This document shows, piece by piece, positions 43,612 through 54,968 of a DNA stretch of 64,000 bases (positions within the stretch are counted from its first letter, which is position 1; the number at the start of each line of letters is the position of its first letter). The translations under genes were made by a program, and so were the position numbers. The notes beneath the pieces are model-generated. The model did not search any database and was not told where the DNA came from. It worked only from the letters and a program-made list of their open reading frames with translations. This stretch comes from Allorhizobium ampelinum S4 (GTDB taxonomy: Bacteria > Pseudomonadota > Alphaproteobacteria > Rhizobiales > Rhizobiaceae). The DNA is taken from assembly GCF_000016285.1 (NCBI RefSeq), contig NC_011989.1:313001-377000 (forward strand). The letters run 5' to 3'.

Positions 43612-44487
43612 ATGACAGTCGAACTCCTTGATCGTGCAGTCACACCTGAAACGGAGCGTTCCTCCGGTGCAGTGTCCGGCCCTGCCGGCGATGTCCTGGG
43701 CCGGATCGGTACGCTGGAAACCAGGCTCGCCCGCAATGCACGCGAGATCGATGCGGCTCAGGCGGTGCGCTACCGGGTGTTCGTCGAAGAGATGAATGCC
43801 ATGCTGCCGCCCGATGCCATGCGGCAGAAGCGTGATATCGATGCGTTCGATGAGATCTGCGATCATCTTCTGGTGCTGGACCACGCTATCGAGGGTGATC
43901 CGGAAGATCAGATCGTCGGCACATATCGGCTGCTGCGTCATGAAGTGGCGCTGGCGAATTTCGGCTTCTATTCCGCCTCGGAATTTGCGCTGGACGATCT
44001 CATCGCCCGACATCCCGACAAGCGCTTCATGGAGCTTGGCCGTTCCTGTGTCCTGCCGAATTATCGCACCAAGCGGACGGTAGAATTGCTCTGGCAGGGA
44101 AACTGGGCCTACGCGCTGCGCCACAATATGAGCGCCATGATCGGCTGCGCCTCTTTTCCAGGCGTGCAGCCGGAACAGCATGCGCTGGCTCTGTCCTTTC
44201 TGGCGCAGAATGCCGAAGCCCGTGGCGAATGGGCGGTTCGTGCCCGCCCGGAACTGTTCTGCCCCATGGACCTGATGCCATCCGAAATCGTCAATGCCCG
44301 CAAGGCACTGTCCGCCATGCCGCCGCTGGTCAAGGGTTACCTGCGTCTCGGCGCCATGATTGGTACCGGTGCCGTGGTCGACCATGCCTTCAACACCACC
44401 GATGTGCTGATCGTTCTGCCGATCACCAGCATTTCCGATCGCTACGTGAATTATTACGGTGCCGATGCCGGGCGGTTTGCGAGCTAG
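43612..44487 (+). CDS. olsB: Ornithine acyl-ACP N-acyltransferase (ornithine lipid synthesis, step 1)
   Basis: 291-residue GNAT-fold (acyl-homoserine-lactone-synthase-like) N-acyltransferase that transfers a 3-hydroxyacyl chain from ACP to ornithine, making lyso-ornithine lipid. Landmarks: AAQAVRYRVFVEEMNA, FDEICDHLLVLD, ELGRSCVLPNYRTKRTVELLWQG and YLRLGAMIGTGAVVDHAFNTTDV. Start ATG 43612. Placement next to mutS-glnD matches, from memory, the S. meliloti olsB locus; the second-step enzyme OlsA is in this window at about 58.1 kb. A close family alternative is a general GNAT/hemolysin-annotated protein. Confidence 0.88.
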   Translation: MTVELLDRAVTPETERSSGAVSGPAGDVLGRIGTLETRLARNAREIDAAQAVRYRVFVEEMNAMLPPDAMRQKRDIDAFDEICDHLLVLDHAIEGDPEDQIVGTYRLLRHEVALANFGFYSASEFALDDLIARHPDKRFMELGRSCVLPNYRTKRTVELLWQGNWAYALRHNMSAMIGCASFPGVQPEQHALALSFLAQNAEARGEWAVRARPELFCPMDLMPSEIVNARKALSAMPPLVKGYLRLGAMIGTGAVVDHAFNTTDVLIVLPITSISDRYVNYYGADAGRFAS

Positions 44488-44497
44488 GCTATATCAG

Positions 44498-44518
44498 GAA
44501 AGCCGAAGCCCGGCTTTC
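44498..44518 (+). terminator. olsB terminator-like hairpin
   Basis: GAAAGCCG (44498-44505) and CGGCTTTC (44511-44518) form an 8-bp stem just after the olsB stop. No strong T-run follows, so efficiency is uncertain. Confidence 0.5.
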
Positions 44519-44562
44519 TCGAAAAGATCGCTTTCAGTAAAGAAAGCTGGAAACTGTCCGGT

Positions 44563-44805
44563 TCAGGTTGAACATGGCGATTCCTGTCGAAGGTGTCTGT
44601 TTGCTGAAACGCAGGACGCTGTAGATTTTGCCAGCCGTTGATCGTTTGGCATTTCCATTGGTTGCTCGGGCGGGATGACGAGGTCGGCCAATTGCCGTTG
44701 CGAGAGACCCACCAAATCTGGATGCAGAAGTGGATCTTTGCTCGCGGCGTAATTGCAGGCATCCGAAGATCCTAACCTTGAGAAAAACCTCCAGATAATC
44801 TTCAT
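44563..44805 (-). CDS. Small uncharacterised protein, divergent from LysR gene
   Basis: 80-residue candidate, not recognised with certainty. The ATG at 44805 has an AAAGGA ribosome site at good spacing, which shadow frames rarely have. The N-terminus MKIIWRFFSRLG plus GLSQRQLADLVIPPEQ faintly recalls small DUF1127/YjiS-type proteins of rhizobia (amphipathic basic start, then L-S-x-R-x-L-A-D-L), but the tail is unlike them. It is divergent from the LysR gene (99 bp between starts), the usual place for a LysR target. It could also be non-coding. Confidence 0.35.
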   Translation of the reverse strand: MKIIWRFFSRLGSSDACNYAASKDPLLHPDLVGLSQRQLADLVIPPEQPMEMPNDQRLAKSTASCVSANRHLRQESPCST

Positions 44806-44904
44806 GGTTACATCCTTTGCCGTGCTGTATCAGGCCTTCAAAGGCTAGAGAGTTCTCTGCTATCGGCAATTGAGATTTTTGGGCGGTGCCTATAGATTTC
44901 CTGG

Positions 44905-45849
44905 ATGAGCAAACTCAATTTGGTGCATCTCAATGGATTGCGGGCCGTGGAGGCTGTTGGTCGGCTAGGCTCTCTGCAAGCGGCTGCCAGCGAACTTGGC
45001 GTTTCGATCGGTGCCATCAGCCAGCAGGTCATCAAGGCTGAGCAGCAGTTGCAGTTGCAATTATTCGAGCGAACCAGCCGCGGCATGGTGCCGACAGATG
45101 TGGCTGAGCCGGTGCTTGACCGTTTGAGTGCGGGCTTTCGACATTTGTCGGGGGCAGTGGCGCTTGCGCTGAAGAGCGATGATACGGTTTTAACGATCTC
45201 GGTGGCGCCGGTCTTTGCTGCACGCTGGTTGGTGCATCGCATTGGTGCGTTTTCAGAACGGTTTCCGACGATCCGTCTTAGAATGGAGGCAAGCGACCGG
45301 TTAATCGATCCATCAAGCTCCGATGTCGATCTGTGTATTCGGGTCGGGCGTGGTGACTGGCCCGGTGTACGGGCCGAGTTACTGCTGGAACAGAAGGTTT
45401 TTCCGGTCTGCACACCTGCCATGGCAAAGCGCCTGCAATCACCAGCCGATCTCCTGGAATTGCCGATTGTGGAGGATGGCCGGGCGATGTTCAGTTGGGA
45501 TGTATGGCTGGCCGCTGCAGGACTTCCCGGGCGATCGGTCTGTACACGGCATGTGTTTAGCGAAGCCTCTCTGTGTCTGGATGCTGCACTGGCCGGCCAA
45601 GGTGTCTTGCTGGCCTGGCAGACCATTGCTTCGCAGCAATTGCAGCAGGGGCAGTTGGTAGCACCCTTCGGCCCGGCAGTGCCTACAGGGCTTGCCCATT
45701 ATTTCGTCAGCCCAGAAGGCGCACGCCGCAATGACAAGGTCGATGCCTTCAAGCGGTGGCTGCGCGATGAGCTTCACGAGGATATGACCCGCCTTGCCAA
45801 GGCAATTCCTTTTCTAGGCGGCCCATTTCTGAAAGGCGAGTGCGGTTGA
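44905..45849 (+). CDS. LysR-family transcriptional regulator (314 aa, GcvA-like)
   Basis: N-terminal HTH (MSKLNLVHLNGLRAVEAVGRLG region; ELGVSIGAISQQVIKAE and LFERTSRGMVPT are diagnostic), then an effector-binding domain (about 90-300) of the GcvA/AmpR subgroup. Start ATG 44905. It lies between olsB and mutS, where I would expect no extra gene in a typical rhizobial order, so it may be a local insertion together with the small divergent frame at 44563-44805. Its target is unknown; the short divergent frame is the only candidate in the window. Confidence 0.88.
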   Translation: MSKLNLVHLNGLRAVEAVGRLGSLQAAASELGVSIGAISQQVIKAEQQLQLQLFERTSRGMVPTDVAEPVLDRLSAGFRHLSGAVALALKSDDTVLTISVAPVFAARWLVHRIGAFSERFPTIRLRMEASDRLIDPSSSDVDLCIRVGRGDWPGVRAELLLEQKVFPVCTPAMAKRLQSPADLLELPIVEDGRAMFSWDVWLAAAGLPGRSVCTRHVFSEASLCLDAALAGQGVLLAWQTIASQQLQQGQLVAPFGPAVPTGLAHYFVSPEGARRNDKVDAFKRWLRDELHEDMTRLAKAIPFLGGPFLKGECG

Positions 45850-45987
45850 TTCTGGTCCAACCGCAGCTTTTTGTGGGCAGGCGGGTGGCTTACAGCTGCA
45901 TCGGTTGTCATTGTGGCTTGAACATCGTTAGATGTCGTCTGGACGCGGTCGTGTACCGATACCCTCAATTTTGCAAAGCGTGAACCT

Positions 45988-48723
45988 GTGATCATCGACA
46001 AAGCTGCCGAACCGGATGTGCTCAACACCGCCGCCCTGACGTCGCAAGAAAGCCGCGCAACGGCAACCCCGATGATGGAACAGTATATTGAAATCAAGGC
46101 GAACAATCCCGGTTCGCTGCTGTTTTACCGGATGGGCGATTTCTATGAGCTGTTTTTCGAGGACGCCGTCGAGGCGTCCCGGGCGCTCGGCATCACCCTG
46201 ACCAAGCGCGGGCAGCATCTGGGTCAAGACATTCCGATGTGCGGTGTCCCTGTACATGCCTCTGACGATTATCTGCAAAAGCTGATCACGCTCGGGTTCC
46301 GTGTCGCCGTTTGCGAACAGGTGGAAGACCCGGCTGAGGCAAAGAAGCGCGGCTCCAAATCCGTGGTCAAGCGTGACGTGGTACGTCTGGTCACGCCCGG
46401 AACGCTGACGGAAGAAAAGCTGCTGTCGCCGTCGGAGACCAATTATCTGATGGCGCTGGCACGGGTGCGCGGCAGCGGCGATGAACTGGCGCTGGCCTGG
46501 ATCGATATTTCCACCGGCGTTTTCCGTCTGGCAGAAACCAATCCCACCCGTCTGCTGGCGGATATTTTCCGCATCGATCCGCGTGAAGTGATCGTCGCCG
46601 AAACCCTGATGCAGGACCCGGACCTCAAGCCGGCCTTCGATGTGCTTGGCCGCGTGGTCGTGCCGCAGCCATCGGTGCTGTTCGATAGCGCTTCGGCGGA
46701 GGGGCGCATCACGCGCTATTTCAACGTCAAGACGCTCGATGGTTTCGGCGGGTTTTCACGGCCGGAAATGGCCGCGGCTTCGGCGGCGATTGCCTATGTG
46801 GAAAAAACCCAGATGTCCGAGCGTCCGCCGCTTGGGTTGCCTGAGCGGCAATCCTCGTCCTCGACGCTGTTTATTGACGCGGCCACCCGCGCCAATCTGG
46901 AATTGGTGAAGACCCTTTCCGGCCAGAAACAGGGTTCCCTGCTCAACACCATTGACCGAACCGTAACCGGGGGCGGCGCGCGGCTGATGGCCGAACGGCT
47001 GATGTCGCCTTTGACGGAGGTTGTGGCAATTGCGCAGCGGCAGGATGCGGTTGCCTATCTGTTGACGGACGGTTTTCTGTGTGAACGGCTGCGCGACCTT
47101 TTGAAACGTGCCCCGGATATGCCGCGTGCCCTGTCGCGGCTGGCGCTGGACCGGGGCGGGCCAAGAGATCTGGCGGCGATCCGGTATGGGTTGTCCACAT
47201 CAGGCGATGTGGCTGGGTTGCTGCGGGGGGCTGTCCTGCCGGATGAGCTTGCCTCGGCGCTCACTGATCTCGAAATGCTGTCGCCGTCGCTCGAAAATCT
47301 GCTGGCCTCGCAACTGGCGGAAGATCTGCCATTGTTGAAACGCGATGGCGGGTTTTTGAGAGAGGGCGCCGATGAGGGGCTGGACGAGGTGCGGGCGCTG
47401 CGTGACCAGTCGCGCCGGGTGATCGCCGGGCTGCAATTGCAATATGCCGAGGAAACCGGTGTCAAGTCGCTGAAGATCAAGCATAACAATGTGCTGGGCT
47501 ATTTCATCGAAGTCACCGCCGGCAATGCCGGGCCGCTGATCGAGGGTGAGGCGAAGGCCCGCTTTATCCATCGCCAGTCGATGGCCAATGCCATGCGCTT
47601 TACCACGACCGAACTGGCTGATCTTGAAAGCCGGATTGCCAATGCGGCGGGACAGGCGCTGGAAATCGAGCTTGCGGCGTTTGAGCGAATGCGCCAGGCG
47701 GTGGTGACCGAGGCCGAGGCCATCAAGAAAGCGGCGCGGGCGCTGGCGGTGATCGATGTGGCCGCCGGTCTTGCCGTGCTGGCCGAGGAGCAGGGCTATT
47801 GCCGGCCCCTGGTCGATGACAGCAGGATGTTTTCCATTGTCGCCGGGCGTCATCCCGTGGTCGAGCAGGCCTTGCGCAAACAGGCGGCCAGCCCTTTCAT
47901 TGCCAATAATTGCGATCTTTCACCGGTAGGCGATCAGAAGCACGGGGCGATCTGGATGCTGACCGGTCCGAACATGGGCGGTAAATCCACCTTTCTGCGC
48001 CAGAATGCGCTGATCGCCATTCTCGCCCAGATGGGGTCGTTCGTGCCCGCCGGGTCGGCGCATATCGGCATTGTCGATCGGCTGTTTTCCCGCGTTGGCG
48101 CCTCCGACGATCTGGCGCGGGGCCGTTCGACCTTCATGGTCGAGATGGTAGAGACGGCGGCCATTCTCAATCAGGCGGGCGAGCGGTCTCTGGTCATTCT
48201 CGATGAGATTGGCCGTGGTACGGCGACGTTCGACGGCCTGTCGATTGCCTGGGCGACTGTCGAGCATCTGCATGAGGTCAATCGCTGCCGGTCGTTGTTT
48301 GCCACGCATTTTCACGAGTTGACGGCGCTGTCTGAAAAGCTTGTCCGGCTGTCGAACGTCACTATGAAAGTCAAGGAATGGCACGGCGACGTGATTTTCC
48401 TGCATGAGGTTGGGGCCGGTGCCGCTGACCGTTCCTACGGCATCCAGGTGGCGCGACTGGCCGGGCTGCCGGGCATGGTGGTGGAGCGCGCCCGCGCCGT
48501 GTTGTCGCAGCTCGAAGATGCCGATCGCAAAAATCCGGCCAGCCAGTTGATTGACGACCTGCCACTGTTCCAGGTCAGTCAGAGGCGGGAGAGCCGGACG
48601 GGGACAGGGGCGCAGGTGTCGGCGGTGGAAGAGGCATTGCGCAGCCTCAATCTCGATGACTTGACGCCAAGGCAAGCGATGGATGCGCTCTACGATCTGA
48701 AAACCACTCTGGCGAAATCCTGA
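45988..48723 (+). CDS. mutS: DNA mismatch repair ATPase MutS
   Basis: 911 residues from a GTG at 45988. A tail of about 28 residues precedes [23 protein letters not shown], as in rhizobial MutS. The mismatch-reading Phe-x-Glu is in MGDFYELFF, connector and lever domains follow, and the ATPase has Walker [10 protein letters not shown], Walker [11 protein letters not shown] and the signature [12 protein letters not shown]. The C-terminal helix-turn-helix ([17 protein letters not shown]) that dimerises MutS is present. mutL is not in the window. Neighbours olsB and glnD fit the S. meliloti order. Confidence 0.96.
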   Translation: MIIDKAAEPDVLNTAALTSQESRATATPMMEQYIEIKANNPGSLLFYRMGDFYELFFEDAVEASRALGITLTKRGQHLGQDIPMCGVPVHASDDYLQKLITLGFRVAVCEQVEDPAEAKKRGSKSVVKRDVVRLVTPGTLTEEKLLSPSETNYLMALARVRGSGDELALAWIDISTGVFRLAETNPTRLLADIFRIDPREVIVAETLMQDPDLKPAFDVLGRVVVPQPSVLFDSASAEGRITRYFNVKTLDGFGGFSRPEMAAASAAIAYVEKTQMSERPPLGLPERQSSSSTLFIDAATRANLELVKTLSGQKQGSLLNTIDRTVTGGGARLMAERLMSPLTEVVAIAQRQDAVAYLLTDGFLCERLRDLLKRAPDMPRALSRLALDRGGPRDLAAIRYGLSTSGDVAGLLRGAVLPDELASALTDLEMLSPSLENLLASQLAEDLPLLKRDGGFLREGADEGLDEVRALRDQSRRVIAGLQLQYAEETGVKSLKIKHNNVLGYFIEVTAGNAGPLIEGEAKARFIHRQSMANAMRFTTTELADLESRIANAAGQALEIELAAFERMRQAVVTEAEAIKKAARALAVIDVAAGLAVLAEEQGYCRPLVDDSRMFSIVAGRHPVVEQALRKQAASPFIANNCDLSPVGDQKHGAIWMLTGPNMGGKSTFLRQNALIAILAQMGSFVPAGSAHIGIVDRLFSRVGASDDLARGRSTFMVEMVETAAILNQAGERSLVILDEIGRGTATFDGLSIAWATVEHLHEVNRCRSLFATHFHELTALSEKLVRLSNVTMKVKEWHGDVIFLHEVGAGAADRSYGIQVARLAGLPGMVVERARAVLSQLEDADRKNPASQLIDDLPLFQVSQRRESRTGTGAQVSAVEEALRSLNLDDLTPRQAMDALYDLKTTLAKS

Positions 48724-48891
48724 TCCAGAATCGTGTTGCTTTTTGGTTCTGTGCTTTCTGGTTTTGGCTCAGTCAACGGATTTTAGGAATTATCGGCTAT
48801 CCTGTTGCCCGCAGCGCCTTAAAAACGCTAAACCCGTGACAGACAAAAGCCGCCTCATTCCAAGCGGCAGGGAACAGATAACCGGACGATC

Positions 48892-51717
48892 ATGGCAAAG
48901 CACGACCTATCAGACGCAACGCTCCCCGATTTCAAGGCATTGGAGGCGGAATGCATGTCCATCGTGCTGCAGAATGGCAAGGTGCCGGAAACGCGGGCCG
49001 CCATTCTCCCCTTGTTGAAAAAAGCAAGCATTGATGGCCGGGAGGCGGCCCTGCGCCATCTGACCACCAATGGCAGCGGGTTGGAATGCGCCGGGATGAT
49101 TTCCAATCTCCAGGACAATCTGATCACGCTGGTGCATCGCATGGTCACCCAGGCTGTCTACCCCACCACCCAGCAGGAATTTGCGGTGGCTGCGGTCGGC
49201 GGTTATGGCCGCAGCACCCTGGCTCCCGGGTCCGACATCGATCTCCTGTTCCTGCTGTCGGTCAAGGCCGGAGCGGATGCCCGCAAGGCGGTGGAATTCC
49301 TGCTCTATATTCTCTGGGATCTGGGTTTTAAGGTCGGCCATGCCACCCGCCTCGTTGAGGAATGCATCCGGCTGTCGCGCACCGACATGACCATCAGGAC
49401 CGCCATTCTCGAAACCCGTTTCATCTGCGGGGAAGCGCTGCTGGTTGGCGAATTGCAGAAACGGTTCGATGCGGAGGTGGTTGAAAAGACCGCGCCTGAA
49501 TTCATTGCCGCCAAACTGGCCGAACGTGATGAACGGCACCGCAAGGCGGGCGATACCCGTTATCTGGTCGAGCCGAATGTGAAGGAAGGCAAGGGCGGGT
49601 TGCGCGATCTGCACACGCTGTTCTGGATCGCCAAATATTATTACCGGATTTCCGATCCGGCCGATCTGGTCAAACTGGGTGTTCTGTCGCGCCAGGAATG
49701 GCGGATGTTTCAGAAATCCGACGATTTTCTCTGGGCGGTGCGCTGCCATATGCATTTCGCCACCGGCAAGCCGGAAGAGCGTCTCTCCTTCGATCTTCAG
49801 CCGGAAATTGCCCGCAATCTCGGCTATAATGCCCGTCCCGGCCTGTCGGAGGTCGAACGCTTCATGAAGCATTATTTTCATGTCGCCAAAAATGTCGGCG
49901 ACCTGACCCGGATCGTCTGTGCCAGCCTGGAGGACAAGCAGGCCAAGGCCGCTCCAGGACTGACCGCAGCCATTGGGCGTTTTGCCCATCGGCCCCGGCG
50001 CATTCCCGGCACGCCTGAGTTCATCGAGGACAGGGGCCGGATTGCTCTGTCCGGTCCGGATATTTTCAAGCGTGATCCGATCAATATCATGCGCTTTTTT
50101 CATGTCGCTGATCTGCATGGGCTGGAATTCCATCCCGATGCGCTTAAGGCGATTACCCGCTGCCTGCCGCTGATCGATCATGATTTCCGCGAGAACGAGG
50201 AGGCCAACCGGCTGTTCCTCTCCATCCTGACATCCAAACGTGACCCGGCTCTGATGCTGACCCGGATGAACGAAGCGGGCGTTCTGGGCAAGTTCATCCC
50301 GGATTTCGGGCGGATCGTTTCGATGATGCAGTTCAACATGTATCATCATTATACCGTGGACGAGCATTTGATCCGCTCAGTCGGCATTCTGGCCGAGGTC
50401 GATCAGGGGCAGCATGCCGACATCCATCCGTTGGCCGTCAAGCTGATGCCGAATATAGAGGAGCGCACTGTTCTGTTTGTCGCGGTGCTGCTGCATGACA
50501 TCGCCAAGGGCCGTCAGGAGGATCATTCGATTGCCGGTGCCAAGGTTGCCCGGCGTCTCTGCCCGCGTCTTGGTTTGAACGACAAGCAGACCGAATTGGT
50601 GGTCTGGTTGATTGATCAGCATCTGCTGATGTCGATGGTCGCCCAGACCCGCGATCTGCATGACCGCAAGACCATTACCGATTTCGCCGAGAAGGTGCAG
50701 TCGCTTGACAGGCTGCGCATGCTTCTGGTGCTGACGGTCTGCGATATCCGCGCCGTCGGTCCGGGCGTCTGGAACGGCTGGAAAGGCCAATTGCTGCGCA
50801 CGCTCTATTATGAAACCGAATTGCTGCTATCGGGCGGGTTTTCCGAAAGCCCGCGCAAGGAGCGCGCCAAACAGGCCGCCGAGCAATTGGCTGAGGCCCT
50901 GTCGGACTGGAGCCAGAAGGACCAGAAAACCTATACCAAGCTGCACTATCAACCCTATCTGCTGACGGTGCCGTTGGAAGACCAGGTGCGCCATGCCCAT
51001 TTTATCCGCCAGGCTGACAAGGCCGATCAGGCGTTGGCAACCATGGTCCGCACCCATTCCTTCCACGCGATCACCGAGATCACGGTGCTTGCCCCTGACC
51101 ATCCGCGCCTGTTGTCGATCATTGCCGGTGCCTGTGCGGCGGCGGGCGCCAATATTGCCGATGCGCAGATTTTTACCACCTCGGATGGCCGGGCGCTCGA
51201 TACCATTCTCATCAACAGGGAGTTTCCCATTGACGAGGACGAGATGCGCCGGGCCAATACGATTAGCAAGATGATCGAAGACGTGTTGGCGGGCAAGAAG
51301 CGCCTGCCGGAAGTGATTGCCACCCGCACCAAGGGCCGCAAACGCAACAAGACCTTCACCGTCAAACCGCATGTGACGATTTCCAACAGTCTTTCCAATA
51401 AGTTTACGGTGATCGAGATCGAATGCCTCGACCGCATTGGTCTGCTGGCCGAGGTCACGGCGGTCCTGGCTGATCTGTCGCTCGATATTCACTCGGCCCG
51501 TATCACCACCTTTGGCGAAAAGGTCATCGATACGTTTTACGTCATCGATCTGGTCGGCCAGAAGATCACCAATGAAAACCGGCAGGGCTCCATTTCGGTC
51601 AGGCTGAAAGCGGTGATGAGCGAGCAACCCGACGAATTGCGCGAGCAGATGCCATCGGGCATTATCGCGCCCGCCGCGACGAAATCCCCGGCTGCTGAAA
51701 AGAAAGCCCGCGTCTGA
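48892..51717 (+). CDS. glnD: Bifunctional [protein-PII] uridylyltransferase/uridylyl-removing enzyme
   Basis: Glutamine sensor of the nitrogen system: uridylylates PII at low glutamine and deuridylylates it at high glutamine. 941 residues. Nucleotidyltransferase motif [20 protein letters not shown] (near residue 104), HD-domain UR activity ([13 protein letters not shown] and [15 protein letters not shown] near 545), and two C-terminal ACT domains that bind glutamine ([37 protein letters not shown]). It is separated by one base from murJ. With rpoN and ptsN in the same window, several nitrogen-control genes cluster here. Confidence 0.96.
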   Translation: MAKHDLSDATLPDFKALEAECMSIVLQNGKVPETRAAILPLLKKASIDGREAALRHLTTNGSGLECAGMISNLQDNLITLVHRMVTQAVYPTTQQEFAVAAVGGYGRSTLAPGSDIDLLFLLSVKAGADARKAVEFLLYILWDLGFKVGHATRLVEECIRLSRTDMTIRTAILETRFICGEALLVGELQKRFDAEVVEKTAPEFIAAKLAERDERHRKAGDTRYLVEPNVKEGKGGLRDLHTLFWIAKYYYRISDPADLVKLGVLSRQEWRMFQKSDDFLWAVRCHMHFATGKPEERLSFDLQPEIARNLGYNARPGLSEVERFMKHYFHVAKNVGDLTRIVCASLEDKQAKAAPGLTAAIGRFAHRPRRIPGTPEFIEDRGRIALSGPDIFKRDPINIMRFFHVADLHGLEFHPDALKAITRCLPLIDHDFRENEEANRLFLSILTSKRDPALMLTRMNEAGVLGKFIPDFGRIVSMMQFNMYHHYTVDEHLIRSVGILAEVDQGQHADIHPLAVKLMPNIEERTVLFVAVLLHDIAKGRQEDHSIAGAKVARRLCPRLGLNDKQTELVVWLIDQHLLMSMVAQTRDLHDRKTITDFAEKVQSLDRLRMLLVLTVCDIRAVGPGVWNGWKGQLLRTLYYETELLLSGGFSESPRKERAKQAAEQLAEALSDWSQKDQKTYTKLHYQPYLLTVPLEDQVRHAHFIRQADKADQALATMVRTHSFHAITEITVLAPDHPRLLSIIAGACAAAGANIADAQIFTTSDGRALDTILINREFPIDEDEMRRANTISKMIEDVLAGKKRLPEVIATRTKGRKRNKTFTVKPHVTISNSLSNKFTVIEIECLDRIGLLAEVTAVLADLSLDIHSARITTFGEKVIDTFYVIDLVGQKITNENRQGSISVRLKAVMSEQPDELREQMPSGIIAPAATKSPAAEKKARV

Positions 51718-51718
51718 T

Positions 51719-53317
51719 ATGTCCCTCGTCAAGAAGTTCATCACTGTTGGCGGCGCCACGCTTGGTAGCCGATTGTTCGGGTTTGCCCGCGAAACCCTGA
51801 TGGCGGCAGCGCTTGGCACTGGGCCGATGGCCGATGTGTTTTATGCGGCTTTCCGCTTTCCCAACCTGTTTCGCCGGTTGTTTGCCGAAGGCGCCTTCAA
51901 CGCCGCTTTCGTGCCGCTGTTTTCCAAGGAAATCGAGGCGAACGGACTGGACGGCGCCAAGCGTTTTTCCGAGGAAGTCTTCGGCGTCCTCTTTACCGTC
52001 CTGTTGCTGATCACCATCGCCATGGAGCTTTCCATGCCGCTGCTGGTGCGGTTTGTCATCGCTCCGGGTTTTGCCGATGACGCGGAAAAATTTTCGCTGA
52101 CCGTGCGGCTTGCCGTGGTGATGTTTCCCTATCTGATGTGCATGTCGCTGACGGCGATGCTGAGCGGCATGCTCAATTCGCTGCATCACTTTTTCGCCGC
52201 CGCCGTCGCGCCGATCTTTCTCAATCTGGTGATGATCAGCGCACTGTTTTATGCGCTCTACCATGGTGTCGAGCCTGTCGTGACGGCCTGGTATCTTTCC
52301 TGGTCAGTGTTGGTGGCGGGGATTTTACAGTTGCTGGTGGTCTATATCGGCGTGCGCCATGCGGGGATAAGGCTCGGTTTCAAATGGCCGAAGATCACCC
52401 CCAACGTGAAACGGTTGCTGGTGCTGGCCGTCCCTGCGGCGGTGACTGGCGGCATTACCCAGATCAACCAGTTGATCGGCCAGGCGATTGCCTCCTCTAA
52501 GGATGGGGCGATTGCCGCCCTGCAATATGCCGACCGGATCTATCAATTGCCTTTGGGCGTGGTGGGCGTTGCCGTCGGCGTGGTGCTTTTGCCGGAGCTG
52601 GCGCGGGCGCTGAAATCCGACCACCAGCGCGAGGCTTCAACCATTCAGAACCGGTCGATTGAATTCGTGCTGTTTCTGACCCTGCCAGCGGCGGTCGGGC
52701 TGTGGGTGCTGTCGGATGATATCATCCGGGTGCTTTATGAGCGCGGCGCGTTTACCGCGCACAATACCGCCATTGTCGCGGCAATCCTCGCCTATTACGG
52801 CTTGGGCTTGCCCGGTTTCGTGATGATCAAGGCCCTACAGCCCGGTTTTTACGCCCGCGAGGATACAAAAACCCCGATGCGGTTCACCGGCATTTCGGTG
52901 GTGGTCAATTCGGCGCTGGCCATTTCGCTGTTTCCGCTGTTGCAGGAGCGGGGCATCGCCATTGCAGAAGCGACGGCGGGCGCGATCAACACGGTTCTGC
53001 TGTTCACCATGCTGGTACGGCGCGGACATTTGCAGGTGGAATGGGCGCTGGTGTCACGGGCGCTGCGGCTTTTGCTGGCGGCGCTGGCCATGGGGGCGGC
53101 GCTGATGGCGCTGTCGGGCTTTTTCGCGCCGTATATCGGCACCGGTTCACCCTTCCTGCATAAGGTGCTGGTGCTGTTCATCCAGATTGGTCTGGCGATG
53201 CTGATCTATTTCTCGCTGGCCTTCCTGATCGGCGGCGCGGATCTTGGCATGCTGAGACGCAATCTGAAGCGCAAGGCGCGCGCGACGCCAAGCGAGGCCG
53301 CCGATGACGCAGAATAG
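51719..53317 (+). CDS. murJ: Lipid II flippase MurJ
   Basis: 532-residue inner-membrane protein of the MOP superfamily (MviN) that flips lipid II for peptidoglycan assembly. About 14 hydrophobic helices are visible. Family landmarks: SRLFGFARETLMAAALG, FRFPNLFRRLFAEGAFNAAFVPLFS and VGVVLLPELARAL. The ATG at 51719 lies one base after the glnD stop (glnD-murJ coupling is conserved in rhizobia). The VOC gene begins inside its last 14 bases. Confidence 0.95.
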   Translation: MSLVKKFITVGGATLGSRLFGFARETLMAAALGTGPMADVFYAAFRFPNLFRRLFAEGAFNAAFVPLFSKEIEANGLDGAKRFSEEVFGVLFTVLLLITIAMELSMPLLVRFVIAPGFADDAEKFSLTVRLAVVMFPYLMCMSLTAMLSGMLNSLHHFFAAAVAPIFLNLVMISALFYALYHGVEPVVTAWYLSWSVLVAGILQLLVVYIGVRHAGIRLGFKWPKITPNVKRLLVLAVPAAVTGGITQINQLIGQAIASSKDGAIAALQYADRIYQLPLGVVGVAVGVVLLPELARALKSDHQREASTIQNRSIEFVLFLTLPAAVGLWVLSDDIIRVLYERGAFTAHNTAIVAAILAYYGLGLPGFVMIKALQPGFYAREDTKTPMRFTGISVVVNSALAISLFPLLQERGIAIAEATAGAINTVLLFTMLVRRGHLQVEWALVSRALRLLLAALAMGAALMALSGFFAPYIGTGSPFLHKVLVLFIQIGLAMLIYFSLAFLIGGADLGMLRRNLKRKARATPSEAADDAE

Positions 53318-53708
53318 GCCGGTAAAACGCATCGCCACCGTAACGCTGGTGGTTGATGATTATGATCGGGCGCTGGCCTTTTATTGCGGCAAGCTGGGCT
53401 TTGCCTGCAAAGCAGATATCGACCTGGGCGATGGCAAGCGCTGGGTGGTTGTCTCTCCCACTGAAGACGGTGCCGGGCTGCTTCTGGCGCAGGCAGATGG
53501 AGAAAAACAGCTGGCGACAATCGGCAACCAAACAGGTGGCCGGGTTGCCTTTTTTCTGGAAACGGATGATTTTGCCCGCGATCATGCGGCGTTTATCGCT
53601 GATGGCATCGTCTTTCAGGAAGAGCCGCGTTACGAGCTCTACGGCACAGTTGCCGTGTTCGAAGATCTCTACGGCAATCTCTGGGACCTGATCGAGCCAA
53701 AATTATAA
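53304..53708 (+). CDS. VOC-family protein overlapping murJ
   Basis: 134 residues, vicinal-oxygen-chelate fold: [19 protein letters not shown] at the N-terminus and [16 protein letters not shown] at the C-terminus mark the paired beta-alpha modules. The metal-ligand pattern is incomplete (only one or two clear His/Glu), so catalysis is uncertain. The ATG at 53304 overlaps the murJ end by 14 bases, suggesting translational coupling. Function unknown. Confidence 0.8.
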   Translation: MTQNRPVKRIATVTLVVDDYDRALAFYCGKLGFACKADIDLGDGKRWVVVSPTEDGAGLLLAQADGEKQLATIGNQTGGRVAFFLETDDFARDHAAFIADGIVFQEEPRYELYGTVAVFEDLYGNLWDLIEPKL

Positions 53709-53814
53709 TCGCGCCTCAGCCTTATCCCCGCTTGATCGGGAACGCCTGCCTGTGCATAAGCGCTGTAAATCCACACGAGGTATCAGGCCCTCCACAAGCC
53801 TGCTGAGGTCAATC

Positions 53815-54879
53815 ATGAGCGAATTTCAGCCGCTGGTTTTTTCCGGCGTTCAGCCCACCGGCAATCTCCATCTTGGCAATTACCTCGGCGCGATCCGCAA
53901 ATTCGTCGCGCTCCAGGAGAATAACGATTGCATGTATTGCGTCGTTGATCTGCATGCGCTGACGGCGCAGCTGGTGCATGAGGATATGCGCGGCCAGATC
54001 CGCTCGATCACGGCGGCTTTTCTCGCGGCGGGTATCGACCCGGTCAAGCATATCGTTTTCAACCAGAGCCAGGTGCCACAACATGCCGAACTGGCCTGGA
54101 TCTTCAACTGTGTCGCCCGCATCGGCTGGATGAACCGGATGACCCAGTTCAAGGACAAGGCCGGCAAGGACCGCGAGCAGGCTTCGCTTGGCCTGTTTGC
54201 CTATCCGAGCCTGATGGCTGCGGACATCCTGGTCTACCGCGCCACCCATGTGCCTGTGGGCGATGACCAGAAGCAGCATCTGGAACTGACCCGCGATATC
54301 GCCATGAAGTTCAACCTGGATTTTGCCCAGCAGATCCGCCCAACCGGACTTGGCATCGATATCACTGTCGGCAACGAACCGGTGCATGCCTATTTCCCGA
54401 TGGTCGAACCGCTGATCGACGGTCCGGCCCCCAGGGTGATGAGCCTGAAGGATGGCACCAAGAAAATGTCGAAGTCCGATCCTTCGGATCTGTCGCGCAT
54501 CAACCTGATGGACGATGCCGAGGCGATTGCCAAGAAGATCCGCAAGGCCAAGACCGATCCGGACGCCTTGCCAAGCGAAACGGATGGACTGGCCGGACGG
54601 CCGGAGGCCGATAATCTGGTTGGCATTTATGCAGCCCTTGCCGACAAGACCAAAGCCGAGGTGCTGGCGGAATTCGGCGGGCAGCAGTTCTCGGTGTTCA
54701 AGCCTGCTCTTATCGAACTTGCTGTCGAGGTTCTGTCGCCGATCACTGGCGAAATGCGCCGTTTGATGGGGGATCCTGCTCATATCGACGCCGTGTTGCG
54801 GGACGGTGGTGAGCGGGCGCGGGTCCGTGCTGAAAAAACCATGACGGAAATCCGCGACATTATTGGTTTCGTGCGCTAA
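53815..54879 (+). CDS. trpS: Tryptophanyl-tRNA synthetase
   Basis: Class Ic synthetase charging tRNA-Trp. 354 residues from the ATG at 53815, which has GAGG upstream; the open frame reaches back to 53752. HIGH motif in [12 protein letters not shown], Trp-recognition region [27 protein letters not shown], and KMSKS loop [10 protein letters not shown]. After the stop there is a weak hairpin (54888-54917) without a T-run. Confidence 0.96.
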   Translation: MSEFQPLVFSGVQPTGNLHLGNYLGAIRKFVALQENNDCMYCVVDLHALTAQLVHEDMRGQIRSITAAFLAAGIDPVKHIVFNQSQVPQHAELAWIFNCVARIGWMNRMTQFKDKAGKDREQASLGLFAYPSLMAADILVYRATHVPVGDDQKQHLELTRDIAMKFNLDFAQQIRPTGLGIDITVGNEPVHAYFPMVEPLIDGPAPRVMSLKDGTKKMSKSDPSDLSRINLMDDAEAIAKKIRKAKTDPDALPSETDGLAGRPEADNLVGIYAALADKTKAEVLAEFGGQQFSVFKPALIELAVEVLSPITGEMRRLMGDPAHIDAVLRDGGERARVRAEKTMTEIRDIIGFVR

Positions 54880-54968
54880 GCTTTGATGATGATGCGTGGC
54901 AGGTGTCACGCGTCATCAGGTAACGGTTATCGGGGCCGGTCGATCCGGCCCGACGAACAGGGCAGGCC

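Noticed and set aside
54888..54917. Hairpin after trpS as a terminator
   Set aside because: An 11-bp imperfect stem but no T-run; left out of the feature list as a terminator.
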